Shown here: positions 7,827-15,952 of the stretch, piece by piece
Layout of the letters: every line of letters starts with the position of its first letter
How positions within the stretch are numbered: position 1 is the first letter of the stretch
Assembly (NCBI RefSeq): GCF_035917415.1
Contig: NZ_CP109073.1
Span: 2,091,001-2,155,000 of the forward strand
Direction: 5' to 3'
Length of the DNA stretch: 64,000 bases
Origin: Streptomyces sp. NBC_01803
Lineage (GTDB): Bacteria > Actinomycetota > Actinomycetes > Streptomycetales > Streptomycetaceae
Notes under the pieces: model-generated
Told to the model about the DNA's origin: nothing
Seen by the model: the letters and a program-made list of their open reading frames with translations, nothing else
Database searches by the model: none
Made by a program: the position numbers and the translations under genes

Positions 7827-9227
7827 CTAGATGACCAGGGACAGCAACAGCACCAGCGACACCGCGACCACCGAGATCACGCTCTCCATCACCGACCAGG
7901 TCTTGAGCGTCTGGACCACGCTCATCCCGAAGTACTCCTTCACCAGCCAGAAACCGGCGTCGTTGACGTGGCTGAAGAAGAGCGAGCCCGCGCCGATCGC
8001 CAGGACCAGCAGGGCCGTGTGGGTCGTCGACATGTCGGCCGCCAGCGGGGCCACCAGGCCGGCGGCGGAGATCGTGGCCACGGTGGCGGAGCCGGTGGCC
8101 AGGCGGATGGCGACCGCGATCAGCCAGCCCAGCAGCAGGGCCGGGATCGACCAGTCCTCGGAGAGGTTCAGGATCATGTCGCCGACGCCCGCGTCGATCA
8201 GCGTCTGCTTGAACCCGCCGCCCGCGCCCACGATCAGCAGCACACCCGCGATGGGGGCCAGGGAGCGGTCGACAGTGGTGGAGAGCCGTTCGCGCGTGAA
8301 GCCCGCCGCCCGGCCGAGGGTGAACATGCCGACGACCACCGCCGCCAGCAGCGCGATCAGCGGCGCGCCGATCACCGCCGTGATCCGCTGAACGCGCGCC
8401 TCCGGGTCGTCCACGACGATCTCCACCAGCGCGTGGGAGAGCATCAGCACCACGGGCAGCAGCACGGTGACCACGGTCACACCGAAGCCGGGGCGGGTGG
8501 CCAGATCCTCGGACGGGCGCTGCGGGACGAGGCGTTCGGGCACGGGCACGTCCACCCAGCGGGCGGCGAAGCGGGAGAAGACCGGTCCGGCGATGATGAC
8601 GGTCGGCACGGCGATGAGCACGCCCAGGGCCAGGGTGACGCCGAGGTTGGCGTCGACCGCGTCGATCGCCACCAACGGACCGGGGTGCGGCGGGACCAGC
8701 CCGTGCATCACGGAAAGCCCGGCCAGGGCCGGGATGCCGATGCGCATCAGCGAGTAGTCGCCGCGCTTGGCGACCAGCAGCACCACGGGGATCAGCAGGA
8801 CGATGCCGACCTCGAAAAAGAGCGGCAGGCCGATGATGCTCGCGATCAGCACCATGGCCCACGGCATCGCCCGGCCACTCGCGCGCTCCAGGATGGTGTC
8901 CACGATCTGGTCCGCGCCGCCGGAGTCCGCCAGCAGCTTGCCGAGGATCGCGCCGAGCGCGATCAGGACGCCGACGCCCGCGACCGTGGAGCCCAGGCCA
9001 GCGGTGAAGCTGGCGATCACCTTGCCCAGCGGCGCTCCGGCGAACGCGCCGAGCGCGAGCGAGCCGATCGTCAGCGCGAGGAAGGCGTGCAGCCGGAGCC
9101 GGGTGATGAGCAGGACGATCACGGCGATGCCCGCCAGGACGGCGATGCCGAGGCGTGCGTCGCCGGCCGAGGTGATCGGCTCGACGGCGTCCGCCGCCAG
9201 GGTCTCGACGCTGAGACGACTGTTCAT
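7827..9227 (-). CDS. GntP family gluconate:H+ symporter
   Basis: Integral membrane protein of 466 residues with about 12-14 hydrophobic segments across its whole length. GntP family hallmarks are visible: ALGAILGKLLADSGGADQIVDTIL, the FFEVGIVLLIPVVLL segment, GIPALAGLSVMHGLVPPHPGPL, and the C-terminal GSLFFSHVNDAGFWLVKEYFGMS. It imports gluconate (or a related sugar acid) with protons. The start at 9227 has GAGGAA upstream. It lies 31 bases downstream of the gluconokinase gene on the same strand, forming a kinase-permease operon divergent from a GntR-type repressor. Confidence 0.93.
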   Translation of the reverse strand: MNSRLSVETLAADAVEPITSAGDARLGIAVLAGIAVIVLLITRLRLHAFLALTIGSLALGAFAGAPLGKVIASFTAGLGSTVAGVGVLIALGAILGKLLADSGGADQIVDTILERASGRAMPWAMVLIASIIGLPLFFEVGIVLLIPVVLLVAKRGDYSLMRIGIPALAGLSVMHGLVPPHPGPLVAIDAVDANLGVTLALGVLIAVPTVIIAGPVFSRFAARWVDVPVPERLVPQRPSEDLATRPGFGVTVVTVLLPVVLMLSHALVEIVVDDPEARVQRITAVIGAPLIALLAAVVVGMFTLGRAAGFTRERLSTTVDRSLAPIAGVLLIVGAGGGFKQTLIDAGVGDMILNLSEDWSIPALLLGWLIAVAIRLATGSATVATISAAGLVAPLAADMSTTHTALLVLAIGAGSLFFSHVNDAGFWLVKEYFGMSVVQTLKTWSVMESVISVVAVSLVLLLSLVI

Positions 9228-9258
9228 GATGCGGTGTTCCTCAAGGTGAAGGAGGGGA

Positions 9259-9771
9259 TCAGGGGTGTATCCCGACGCGGACGGCGGCGAGCGCGTGGTC
9301 GGTGGTGGCCTCGGGGGGGCCTGAGATGTCGACGTCCGCGCCGGCCTCGTCCGCGCGGAGCGGTTCGAGCGCGGCGAGTTGGGAGTCGAGCAGCGAGGGC
9401 GGCATGTAGTGGCCCTTGCGTTCGGACATCCGGCGGTGGATCACGTCCCGGTCGCCGGTCAGGTGGAGGAAGAAGAGCTCCGGCGCGGCGACACGCAGCC
9501 GGTCGCGGTAGACGCGCTTGAGCGCCGAGCAGCTCACCACCCCGCCCTGCCCGGCCCGTTCGGCCGCCCACCGTCCGATGGCGTCCAGCCAGGGCCACCG
9601 GTCGGCGTCGTCCAGCGGGATGCCGGCCGACATCTTGGCGATGTTGGCGGGCGAGTGGAAGTCGTCGCCCTCCGCGTAGGGGACGTCGAGGGCGGACGCG
9701 AGCCTGGTGCCGATCGTGGTCTTGCCGGTCCCTGTCACACCCATGACCACGATCACCGGTGGATTCCGCAT
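9259..9771 (-). CDS. gntK: Gluconokinase
   Basis: Protein of 170 residues, normal for GntK-type kinases. It begins MRNPPVIVVMGVTGTGKTTIG with the P-loop GVTGTGKTT, followed by YAEGDDFHSPANIAKMSAGIPLDDADRWPWL (substrate and Mg region), SCSALKRVYRD and the lid ERKGHYMPPSLLDSQLAALE. It phosphorylates gluconate to 6-phosphogluconate for the pentose phosphate pathway. The start at 9771 follows GAGGTG; a longer frame to 9861 crosses the operator region and was rejected. It is the first gene of the gntK-gntP operon. Confidence 0.95.
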   Translation of the reverse strand: MRNPPVIVVMGVTGTGKTTIGTRLASALDVPYAEGDDFHSPANIAKMSAGIPLDDADRWPWLDAIGRWAAERAGQGGVVSCSALKRVYRDRLRVAAPELFFLHLTGDRDVIHRRMSERKGHYMPPSLLDSQLAALEPLRADEAGADVDISGPPEATTDHALAAVRVGIHP

Positions 9772-9851
9772 GGCGCACACCTCGCTGTCCTCGTCTTCGT
9801 CGACTTCCGGTGCTCTTCTGCCCTTCACCTCACTGAAGCCGATGAGGTACG

Positions 9852-9880
9852 ACTTATTCAAGAGTCTGTGACAAATAAGT
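9852..9880. promoter_or_regulatory. Putative GntR operator in gntK/gntR divergent region
   Basis: Perfect 7-bp inverted repeat ACTTATT (9852-9858) and AATAAGT (9874-9880), 15-bp spacer, in an AT-rich island between the divergent gntK and FCD-type regulator genes. Its position and AT content suit an autoregulatory operator for the adjacent repressor. Confidence 0.5.
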
Positions 9881-9923
9881 AATACTTTTAAGCGATGGGC
9901 GGGACGACCTCTAGGCTGTGCTC

Positions 9924-10613
9924 ATGAGCGGACAGCACGCCCGCGTGCTGGACACCCTCGGTCCCGCGATCACGGCCGGCGAGTACCCCCCGGGCAGCGT
10001 GCTGCGCACCGAGGAGCTGGCCCAGCGGCACCAGGTCTCACGCACGGTCGTCCGCGAGGTGATCCGGGTGCTGGAGTCGATGCGCCTGGTGGAGTCCCGC
10101 CGCCGCGTCGGGGTCACCGTGCTCCCGGCCGAGGAGTGGAACGTCTTCGACCCGCGTGTCATCGACTGGCGCCTCTCCGGCTCCGACCGGCCACGGCAGC
10201 TGCGGTCGCTGACCGTGCTGCGGTCGGCGGTCGAACCAGTGGCCGCCCGGCTCGCCGCCCGGAACGCCACGCCCGAGCAGTGCGCCGCCCTGACCGAGCA
10301 CGCCCTGGGCATGGTCGCCACCTCCAGGGGCCGGCAGCTGGAGGCGTACCTGGTGCACGATGTGGCGTTCCACCGCGTGGTGCTGCGGGCCTCGGGGAAC
10401 GAGATGTTCGCGCCGCTAGGCGACGTGGTCGCCGCCGTCCTGGCCGGCCGGACCCACCACCACGTGATGTTCGAGAACCCGGACCCGGCCGCCGTCACCC
10501 TCCATGTCCGGGTGGCCGAGGCCATCCGGGCCGGCGAGGCGGACCGCGCGGAGAGCCTGACGCGGGAGATCACCCTCGGCGCCCTGCGCGAGCTGGACGT
10601 GCTGGCACCCTGA
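9924..10613 (+). CDS. gntR: GntR family regulator, FCD (FadR-like) type
   Basis: Protein of 229 residues. The N-terminal winged helix (about 1-70) reads ITAGEYPPGSVLRTEELAQRHQVSRTVVREVIRVLESMRLVESRRRVGVTV. The C-terminal FCD ligand-binding domain has the metal/ligand histidine pattern HDVAFHRVVLRASGNEMF and later HHHVMF, HVRVAEAI. Divergent placement from gntK-gntP makes it the likely repressor of gluconate use, relieved by gluconate or 6-phosphogluconate; this inducer is inferred from context. ATG 9924 is preferred; a GTG two codons upstream is possible. Confidence 0.88.
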   Translation: MSGQHARVLDTLGPAITAGEYPPGSVLRTEELAQRHQVSRTVVREVIRVLESMRLVESRRRVGVTVLPAEEWNVFDPRVIDWRLSGSDRPRQLRSLTVLRSAVEPVAARLAARNATPEQCAALTEHALGMVATSRGRQLEAYLVHDVAFHRVVLRASGNEMFAPLGDVVAAVLAGRTHHHVMFENPDPAAVTLHVRVAEAIRAGEADRAESLTREITLGALRELDVLAP

Positions 10614-11538
10614 GGCCGGACGGATCGTCCGTGCGGCGGCCCGGGATACGCGGGTGGGGGCCGCGCCGAACGGAATTCCCGCCCAGTGGCCCACCGGATC
10701 GAGGGGTGGACGTCGACCGGCGGCGTGCCCGGCCGCCCGCAGGAGTCCCCCACCGGCCCGGGCCGGGCCGCCGTACCCGGCAGTGGCCCCTCCCGCTCGG
10801 TCGTGACGGGGACGCGCCGCCCGCCCCGTTCCCCGAACGGCCCGGTCCCGAGCCGGTCCGGACCTCGGCCAGGACGCACGTCGGGCCGGCCGGCTCCGCC
10901 TCGCGGCGCGCACGCCGGGGCATCTCCCCGTGCGGCTCATCCGGTCGGTCCGGGCCGCGTCGAGGGCGGAGAACGGGGTGGTGGCGTCGCCGAACGGCGC
11001 GGCGGTGCCGTCGAATCGCCCGTCCGGCGACGCCGGACGTGTTCCGGTGAAACGGGCGGTGGCCAGGGGGAACGGCGGGGCGACCGGGGCGCGCCGGTCG
11101 ATGAGCGGCGGCTCGAAGTCCCCGTCCCCGTCCGGGGGGTCGGGACTTCCGTTCCGCTCTACGGAGCGGTGCTCCGTCGCGCATGGCGAGCGGGCCGCAG
11201 CACAGTCGGGTCTCCACCGCGTCGAGGCGGGCCGCGCGCCGGGCCAACTCGGCGGCGGTCACGTGCCGTTCGGTCAGGCCCCGGTGGCCGGGGCCGGTGA
11301 CGGCCGGTCGGGGAGCCGGGTGACGTAGGGCTGTTCGCGGTCATCGCCCTCGCTCGGCACACGGTGCCGGGTGCCCGGTGCTCCCCCTTCACCAAGCCTG
11401 CCTTCGGACAGAGGATGTGGCGGTCGTCGGTGCGCGGCGGCAGCACCAGGAGGCGGGGTTCTCCGGGCCCGGATCCCGGATCCGGCCCCGAGTCCGGCTC
11501 TCCGACCGACTGTCGGTGGCAGCGCCTAGGCTTGCCCC
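10614..11538. other. Long intergenic stretch with no supportable gene
   Basis: About 925 bases without a frame I can defend. Open frames exist on both strands but are Arg/Pro/Gly-rich with no domain pattern. Short islands of less biased composition on the minus strand (for example around 11380-11470, PRLLVLPPRTDDRHILCPKAG) may be traces of a decayed gene. The start of the NUDIX promoter presumably lies in the last 100 bases. Confidence 0.4.
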
Positions 11539-12027
11539 ATGCCAAGCACGCCCAGCCCCCTGCCGCCCGCCACGGCCGCCATGACCCTCCTCGTGGCGGC
11601 GGTCGTCGTCCACGACCGGGAGACCGACCGCATCGTGCTCCTCCAGCGCGGTCCGGAAGCCAAGTTCGGGCGCGGCCTGTGGGACCTGCCCGTCGGCAAG
11701 AGCGACCTGGGCGAGCCCGTCACGGTGACCGCGGTCCGCGAGTTGAAGGAGGAGACCGGCCTCATAGTCGACCCGGCCGACCTCCGGCTGGCACACGTGA
11801 TCCACGCGGCGCACGGCGTCGAGTCGCCGGACGGATTTCTCACCGTCGTCTTCCTCACCCACCGGTGGAGCGGGACCCTGATCAACGCCGAGCCGCACAA
11901 GCACTCCCGGGTGGCCTGGGTGAGCACCGACGAGATCCCCGGGGAGATCGTCTTCTCCGCCGACCGCGTCATCGAGCGTTGCCTCGGCGGCGGCGAGCCG
12001 GGCATCACGCTCCACGGCTGGCCCTGA
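11539..12027 (+). CDS. NUDIX hydrolase
   Basis: Protein of 162 residues. The Nudix box is complete: GKSDLGEPVTVTAVRELKEETGL (pattern G-x5-E-x7-REL-x-EE-x-GL), about residues 54-76, supplying the Mg-binding glutamates. The N-terminal strand MTLLVAAVVVHDRETDRIVLLQRG is typical of housekeeping Nudix proteins acting on nucleotide diphosphate derivatives. The substrate cannot be told; the chain resembles DNA mismatch/8-oxo-dGTPase-like or general NUDIX proteins. It stands alone between two gene-poor stretches. Confidence 0.88.
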   Translation: MPSTPSPLPPATAAMTLLVAAVVVHDRETDRIVLLQRGPEAKFGRGLWDLPVGKSDLGEPVTVTAVRELKEETGLIVDPADLRLAHVIHAAHGVESPDGFLTVVFLTHRWSGTLINAEPHKHSRVAWVSTDEIPGEIVFSADRVIERCLGGGEPGITLHGWP

Positions 12028-12144
12028 CGCCGGCCGTCCCGGCCGTCACGGCCGCGTCCGATCGGCGATCACCACGGGCCCCGTGCGCCGGGCCGTGCGC
12101 AACACCAGGCAGAATCAGAGGAATTGGCGCTTCCCGGATGGCCA

Positions 12145-12156
12145 CAGTGCGCACTG
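12145..12156. promoter_or_regulatory. Perfect palindrome upstream of the anti-sigma/sigH operon
   Basis: CAGTGCGCACTG, a perfect 12-bp palindrome, lies 160-175 bases before the operon start in a locally AT-richer segment with a possible -10-like TTACGAT at 12162-12168. The rest of the 292-base gap (12028-12319) shows no gene. Candidate operator or promoter element for stress control. Confidence 0.4.
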
Positions 12157-12319
12157 GATGCATTACGATGAGTGATACCGCCGAGGTGGTCAGGACAGTC
12201 GGCCCGTTGAAGAGCAGGCGACAGCGCGCCATGGATCGCGATAGCGTCGCAGGGCGCGCCAGGCCACCGGAAGCGGTGCCGGGAGCGCTCAACGGTTGAG
12301 AGTCTCTGTGGAGGTGAGG

Positions 12320-12733
12320 GTGTCCCCAATCCCAGGTGAGCCCGGATCGCAGGACTTCGTGGAAGTCCGGCTGCCGGCGGCTGGTGCCTATCTGTCGGTC
12401 CTGCGCACGGCCACGGCCGGTCTGGCGGCCCGGCTGGACTTCACCCTCGACGAGATCGAGGATCTCCGCATCGCGGTGGACGAGGCATGCGCCATCCTGC
12501 TCCAGCAGGCGATTCCCGGCAGCGTGCTCGACTGCGTTTTCACGCTGGTCGGGGACGCCCTGCGGGTGACGGTATCGGCGCCCACCACGGAAGGGCACGC
12601 GCCCGAGCGGGACACCTTCGCCTGGACGGTTCTGACGGCGCTCGCGGGCGAGGTCGAATCGGCCGTCGGTGAGGACAAGACGGTCAGCATCAGCCTGCAC
12701 AAGAAGCGCGGCGCCGCCCCCGGAGCACCGTGA
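12320..12733 (+). CDS. rshA: Anti-sigma factor of SigH (RsbW-like ATPase fold)
   Basis: Protein of 137 residues with the GHKL/HATPase fold of RsbW-type anti-sigma factors: VRLPAAGAYLSVLRTATAGLAARLDFTLDEIEDLRIAVDEACAILL, and a C-terminal FAWTVLTALAGEVES segment. It would bind and sequester the sigma factor encoded next door. The usual N-box asparagine (EACTN in RsbW) is replaced (EACAI), so kinase activity is doubtful although sequestration should be intact. GTG 12320 is preferred because GGAGG ends five bases upstream and relatives begin at this point. The stop overlaps the sigma gene start (GTGA). By synteny it corresponds to S. coelicolor RshA/PrsH/UshX. Confidence 0.88.
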   Translation: MSPIPGEPGSQDFVEVRLPAAGAYLSVLRTATAGLAARLDFTLDEIEDLRIAVDEACAILLQQAIPGSVLDCVFTLVGDALRVTVSAPTTEGHAPERDTFAWTVLTALAGEVESAVGEDKTVSISLHKKRGAAPGAP

Positions 12734-13719
12734 CCGGCGCTCAGGGGCCGCCAGGGGACGAGGGGGCCGAGGTGAACGAAGTGGATCAGACGGCGGCGAC
12801 GGCCGAGTCGGAAGCGACCGGCGCTGCCATTCCTGGACAGTCGGAGCGGACCGGACAGTCGGAGCGGACCGGACAGGCCGAGCGGACCGGACAGCCGGAG
12901 CGGGCCGCGGCGCCCGAGCCGGCGAGGCAGCCGGGCTCGGGGCGGCGGCGCGCTCTGCCGGACCCGCAGGACAGAAGCGCCGCACGCGATCTCTTCATCG
13001 AGCTGCGCAAGCTGCCCGACGGCTCGGCAGAGCGCGCCGAGTTGCGCAACAGCCTGGTCAGGATGCATCTGCCGCTGGTGGAGCACCTGGCCCGGCGCTT
13101 CCGGAACCGCGGGGAGCCGCTGGACGACCTGACCCAGGTCGCGACCATCGGCCTGATCAAGTCGGTGGACAGGTTCGACCCGGACCGCGGCGTCGAGTTC
13201 TCCACGTATGCCACGCCCACGGTGGTCGGCGAGATCAAGCGGCATTTCCGGGACAAGGGCTGGGCGGTGCGGGTGCCGCGTCGGCTCCAGGAGCTGCGGC
13301 TGTCGCTCAGCACGGCGACCGCCGAGCTGTCCCAGCAGCACGGCCGCGCGCCGACGGTGCACGAGCTGGCCGAGCGGCTGAGCATCTCGGAAGAGGACGT
13401 GCTGGAGGGGCTGGAGTCGGCGAACGCCTACAGCACGCTGTCGCTGGACGTGCCGGACACCGACGACGAGTCCCCGGCCGTGGCGGACACCCTGGGCGCC
13501 GAGGATGACGCCCTGGAGGGCGTGGAGTACCGGGAGTCGCTCAAGCCCCTGCTGGAGGAGCTGCCGCCGCGCGAGAAGAAGATCCTGCTGCTGCGTTTCT
13601 TCGGGAACATGACGCAGTCGCAGATCGCGCAGGAGGTCGGCATCTCGCAGATGCACGTCTCGCGGCTGCTGGCCCGCACGTTGGCCCAGCTCCGCGAGAA
13701 GCTGCTGGTCGAGGAGTAG
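12730..13719 (+). CDS. sigH: RNA polymerase sigma factor SigH (SigB/SigF/SigG type)
   Basis: Protein of 329 residues. The C-terminal 245 form a group 3 sigma factor: region 2 (LVEHLARRFRNRGEPLDDLTQVATIGLIKSVDRFDPDRGVEFSTYATPTVVGEIKRHFRD), region 3 (RRLQELRLSLSTATAELSQQHGRAPTVHELAERLSIS) and region 4 with helix-turn-helix (MTQSQIAQEVGISQMHVSRLL). An 80-residue N-terminal extension holds a tandem repeat of Gly-Gln-Ser/Ala/Pro-Glu-Arg-Thr. Its start overlaps the anti-sigma gene stop, coupling their synthesis. In S. coelicolor SigH directs osmotic/heat stress and aerial development and is made as several N-terminal forms; equivalent control here is inferred. Confidence 0.93.
   Translation: MTGAQGPPGDEGAEVNEVDQTAATAESEATGAAIPGQSERTGQSERTGQAERTGQPERAAAPEPARQPGSGRRRALPDPQDRSAARDLFIELRKLPDGSAERAELRNSLVRMHLPLVEHLARRFRNRGEPLDDLTQVATIGLIKSVDRFDPDRGVEFSTYATPTVVGEIKRHFRDKGWAVRVPRRLQELRLSLSTATAELSQQHGRAPTVHELAERLSISEEDVLEGLESANAYSTLSLDVPDTDDESPAVADTLGAEDDALEGVEYRESLKPLLEELPPREKKILLLRFFGNMTQSQIAQEVGISQMHVSRLLARTLAQLREKLLVEE
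12838..12900 (+). repeat. 18-bp tandem repeats inside sigH
   Basis: The unit CAGTCGGAGCGGACCGGA is repeated about 3.5 times in frame, encoding (G)Q-S/A/P-E-R-T repeats in the disordered N-terminal extension of the sigma factor. Length variation between strains is likely. Confidence 0.8.
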
Positions 13720-13737
13720 CCGCGCCCGGCGGGGCCG

Positions 13738-14169
13738 TCACGCCTCCCGGGGGCCGATGCCGAGGGCCTCGGTCGCCGTAGGGTTCACCAGGCAGGCCAG
13801 CACCGTGAGCGCGGAGGCCGCCAGGGCGACCGCGGCCAGCGGCCACAGGCCGCCGCTGCCCAGCAGCGTGAAAGCGATGGGCAGCGCGAGAAGCTGCACG
13901 ATCACGGCCGGGCCCCGGCTCCAGCGCCGCAGCAGCCACAGCCCGCGCCCCGCCGCGAGCGGCAGCGCGGCCAGGGCGAGCAGCGTGACCGCGCCCGTCA
14001 CGGCCTGGGTGAGATCATCCGGGTCGCCGGCCACGGCGACAGCGAGCATGACGGCCCCGAGCACGGCCAGCACCAGCCCCTGCAGCCCGCTCAGCGCGGC
14101 GGCCACACTCACTCTGCGCGGGCGCTCGATGACAGGCCGCCCGGTCTCTTCGGCGCTGTTTTTGCTCAC
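13738..14169 (-). CDS. Four-TM hypothetical membrane protein
   Basis: Protein of 143 residues with a 20-residue polar N-terminus and four predicted membrane segments (about 23-47, 57-75, 85-105, 110-130). The GTG start at 14169 faces the lipid-kinase gene divergently. It resembles widespread small Streptomyces inner-membrane proteins of unknown role; no catalytic motif is present. It is convergent with sigH, whose stop is only 18 bases away. Confidence 0.78.
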   Translation of the reverse strand: MSKNSAEETGRPVIERPRRVSVAAALSGLQGLVLAVLGAVMLAVAVAGDPDDLTQAVTGAVTLLALAALPLAAGRGLWLLRRWSRGPAVIVQLLALPIAFTLLGSGGLWPLAAVALAASALTVLACLVNPTATEALGIGPREA

Positions 14170-14231
14170 CCGGCAAGCGTATCCCCCACCGGCCGCGCCT
14201 TCCCCGCCCTGGCCTGGGTACTCTGCCTGTC

Positions 14232-15200
14232 ATGCGCGCACTTCTCGTGGTCAATCCGGTCGCCACTACCACCAGCGCGCGGACCCGTGACGTTCTCACC
14301 CACGCGCTCGCCAGCGATCTCAAGCTGGAGGTCGCGGAGACCGAGTACCGGGGGCATGCCCGGGAGCTGGCCCGGCAGGCCGCCGAGCAGGGGACCGCGG
14401 ACGTGGTGATCGCCCTCGGCGGCGACGGCACGGTGAACGAGGTGGTCAACGGGCTGCTGCACCACGGGCCCGACACCGGCGACCTGCCGCGGCTGGCGGT
14501 CGTCCCCGGCGGGTCCACCAATGTCTTCGCCCGCGCGCTGGGCTATCCCAACCACGCGGTGGAGGCCACCGGCGCGCTGCTGTCCGCGCTGCACGCCGGG
14601 TCCGAGCGCGCGATCGGCCTGGGGCTGGCGACCGGGACGCCGGGCACGTCGGACGCCGAGGCGCCGGCCCGCTGGTTCACGTTCTGCGCGGGGTACGGCT
14701 TCGACGCGGGCGTGGTGGGACGGGTGGAGTCGCAGCGGGAGCGCGGGAAGCGGTCCACCCACGCGCTCTATCTTCGGCAGGCGGTGCGGCAGTTCTTCGG
14801 CGACCCGCGGCGCACCAAGGGCACGATCTCTTTGATCCGGTCGGGCCAGGACCCTGTTGAGAGACTGGCGTTGTCGATAGTGTGCAATACGGCTCCGTGG
14901 ACGTTCCTGGGCAACCGCCCGGTCTTCGCGGCGCCCCGGGCGTCGTTCGACACCGGGCTGGACGTGCTGGCGCTCTCGCGGCTGTCGTCCGCGGCGCTGA
15001 CCCGGTACGGGACCCAGTTGTTGCGTTCGTCACCCGAGCGCGGACCGCACGGCAAGCATGTGGTCTCCTTGCACGACGAGTCGGACTTCACCTTGCGATC
15101 GCAGGTGCCACTTCCGTTTCAGCTCGACGGTGACCACCTGGGAGTCCGTACCAGTGTCTCGTTCACAGGCGTGCACCGTGCACTGCGTGTGATTGTGTGA
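14232..15200 (+). CDS. Diacylglycerol kinase family lipid kinase
   Basis: Protein of 322 residues. The N-terminal DAGK catalytic domain carries VVNPVATTTSARTRDVL and the nucleotide-binding motif DVVIALGGDGTVNEVVNGLL (GGDGT), then AVVPGGSTNVFARALG. The C-terminal beta-rich domain contains FCAGYGFDAGVVGRVE and HDESDFTL. Such enzymes phosphorylate diacylglycerol or related lipids at the inner membrane face. It is divergent from the membrane protein and upstream of wblE, the same order as remembered in S. coelicolor. Confidence 0.92.
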   Translation: MRALLVVNPVATTTSARTRDVLTHALASDLKLEVAETEYRGHARELARQAAEQGTADVVIALGGDGTVNEVVNGLLHHGPDTGDLPRLAVVPGGSTNVFARALGYPNHAVEATGALLSALHAGSERAIGLGLATGTPGTSDAEAPARWFTFCAGYGFDAGVVGRVESQRERGKRSTHALYLRQAVRQFFGDPRRTKGTISLIRSGQDPVERLALSIVCNTAPWTFLGNRPVFAAPRASFDTGLDVLALSRLSSAALTRYGTQLLRSSPERGPHGKHVVSLHDESDFTLRSQVPLPFQLDGDHLGVRTSVSFTGVHRALRVIV

Positions 15201-15534
15201 GCGGAACGGCGAAAAGTCCTTCCACTCGAACGTTTAGCGCAGTCTCCACCCGAGGGAAGTAGGGCTGTGAGCTAGGCGACACCGAGGATTCAAAAAAAAC
15301 TTTCTGCAAGGGGTTGTGCCGACGCCCGAGGTTTGCGAACCTCTTCATGGCGATCGGGACGGCCGAAGCATCGGCCCCCTTGAGAGCCCGAATCCCCTTC
15401 TCCACCTCTGCGGGTCCGCAGCGAGGGTCTCCATCGGAAGACGCTTGGACAACGGCTCGTATTTGTGGGGGGATTCGTGAAAGCGTTCACATTCACAAGC
15501 AATGTAACTGCAACGTGCAGGAGATGGAGCAGAC
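15201..15534 (+). promoter_or_regulatory. Leader/promoter region of wblE
   Basis: A 334-base gene-free stretch of lower GC content, including an A8 tract at about 15292-15299 followed by ACTTTCTGC and AT-rich TCACATTCACAAGCAATGTAAC just before wblE. No open frame here is credible. It most likely holds multiple promoters and a long 5' leader. AGGAGATGGAGCAGAC lies directly upstream of the wblE ATG. Confidence 0.55.
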
Positions 15535-15792
15535 ATGGACTGGCGTCACAGCGCCGTTTGCCGCGAGGAGGACCCCGAGCTCTTCTTCCCCATCGGCAAC
15601 ACCGGTCCTGCGCTGCTGCAGATCGAGGAAGCCAAGGCCGTCTGCCGCCGCTGCCCCGTCATGGAGCAGTGCCTGCAGTGGGCCCTGGAGTCCGGCCAGG
15701 ACTCCGGTGTCTGGGGCGGAATGAGCGAGGACGAGCGCCGCGCCATGAAGCGCCGCGCCGCCCGCAACCGGGCGCGCAAGGCCACCGCCTGA
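15535..15792 (+). CDS. wblE: WhiB-family iron-sulfur regulator WblE
   Basis: Protein of 85 residues, characteristic of WblE/WhiB1-type proteins. All four cluster-binding cysteines are present (Cys9, Cys37, Cys40, Cys46), followed by the GVWGG turn (58-62) and a basic C-terminal DNA-binding tail (RRAMKRRAARNRARK). It binds a [4Fe-4S] cluster and sigma region 4 and responds to redox/nitric oxide in characterised relatives. It is convergent with a sensor kinase, separated by a long bidirectional terminator hairpin. Identity as WblE rests on length, sequence pattern and gene order. Confidence 0.95.
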   Translation: MDWRHSAVCREEDPELFFPIGNTGPALLQIEEAKAVCRRCPVMEQCLQWALESGQDSGVWGGMSEDERRAMKRRAARNRARKATA

Positions 15793-15862
15793 CCGTCTGA
15801 CCCCTCTGTGCTGCCCCGAGCCGTAGCACGCGCAGCACCCCAGGTGCATATCGCGATTCACC

Positions 15863-15909
15863 GTTGAGCCCCGCCCCGCGAACCCTGTCATCGCGGGACG
15901 GGGCTCAAC
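15863..15909. terminator. Bidirectional terminator between wblE and sensor kinase
   Basis: Arms 15863-15881 (GTTGAGCCCCGCCCCGCGA) and 15891-15909 pair over 19 bp with one mismatch and a 9-nt loop. It lies between the convergent ends of wblE and the histidine kinase. Confidence 0.85.
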
Positions 15910-15952
15910 GCTTGCTGTGAGCGGTCGCGTTGTCACAGCCGGCGCTCGCCGC

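Noticed and set aside
7407..9521. 704-residue plus-strand frame over the gluconate permease
   Set aside because: His/Gln/Asp-rich antisense shadow; the minus strand encodes a GntP permease.
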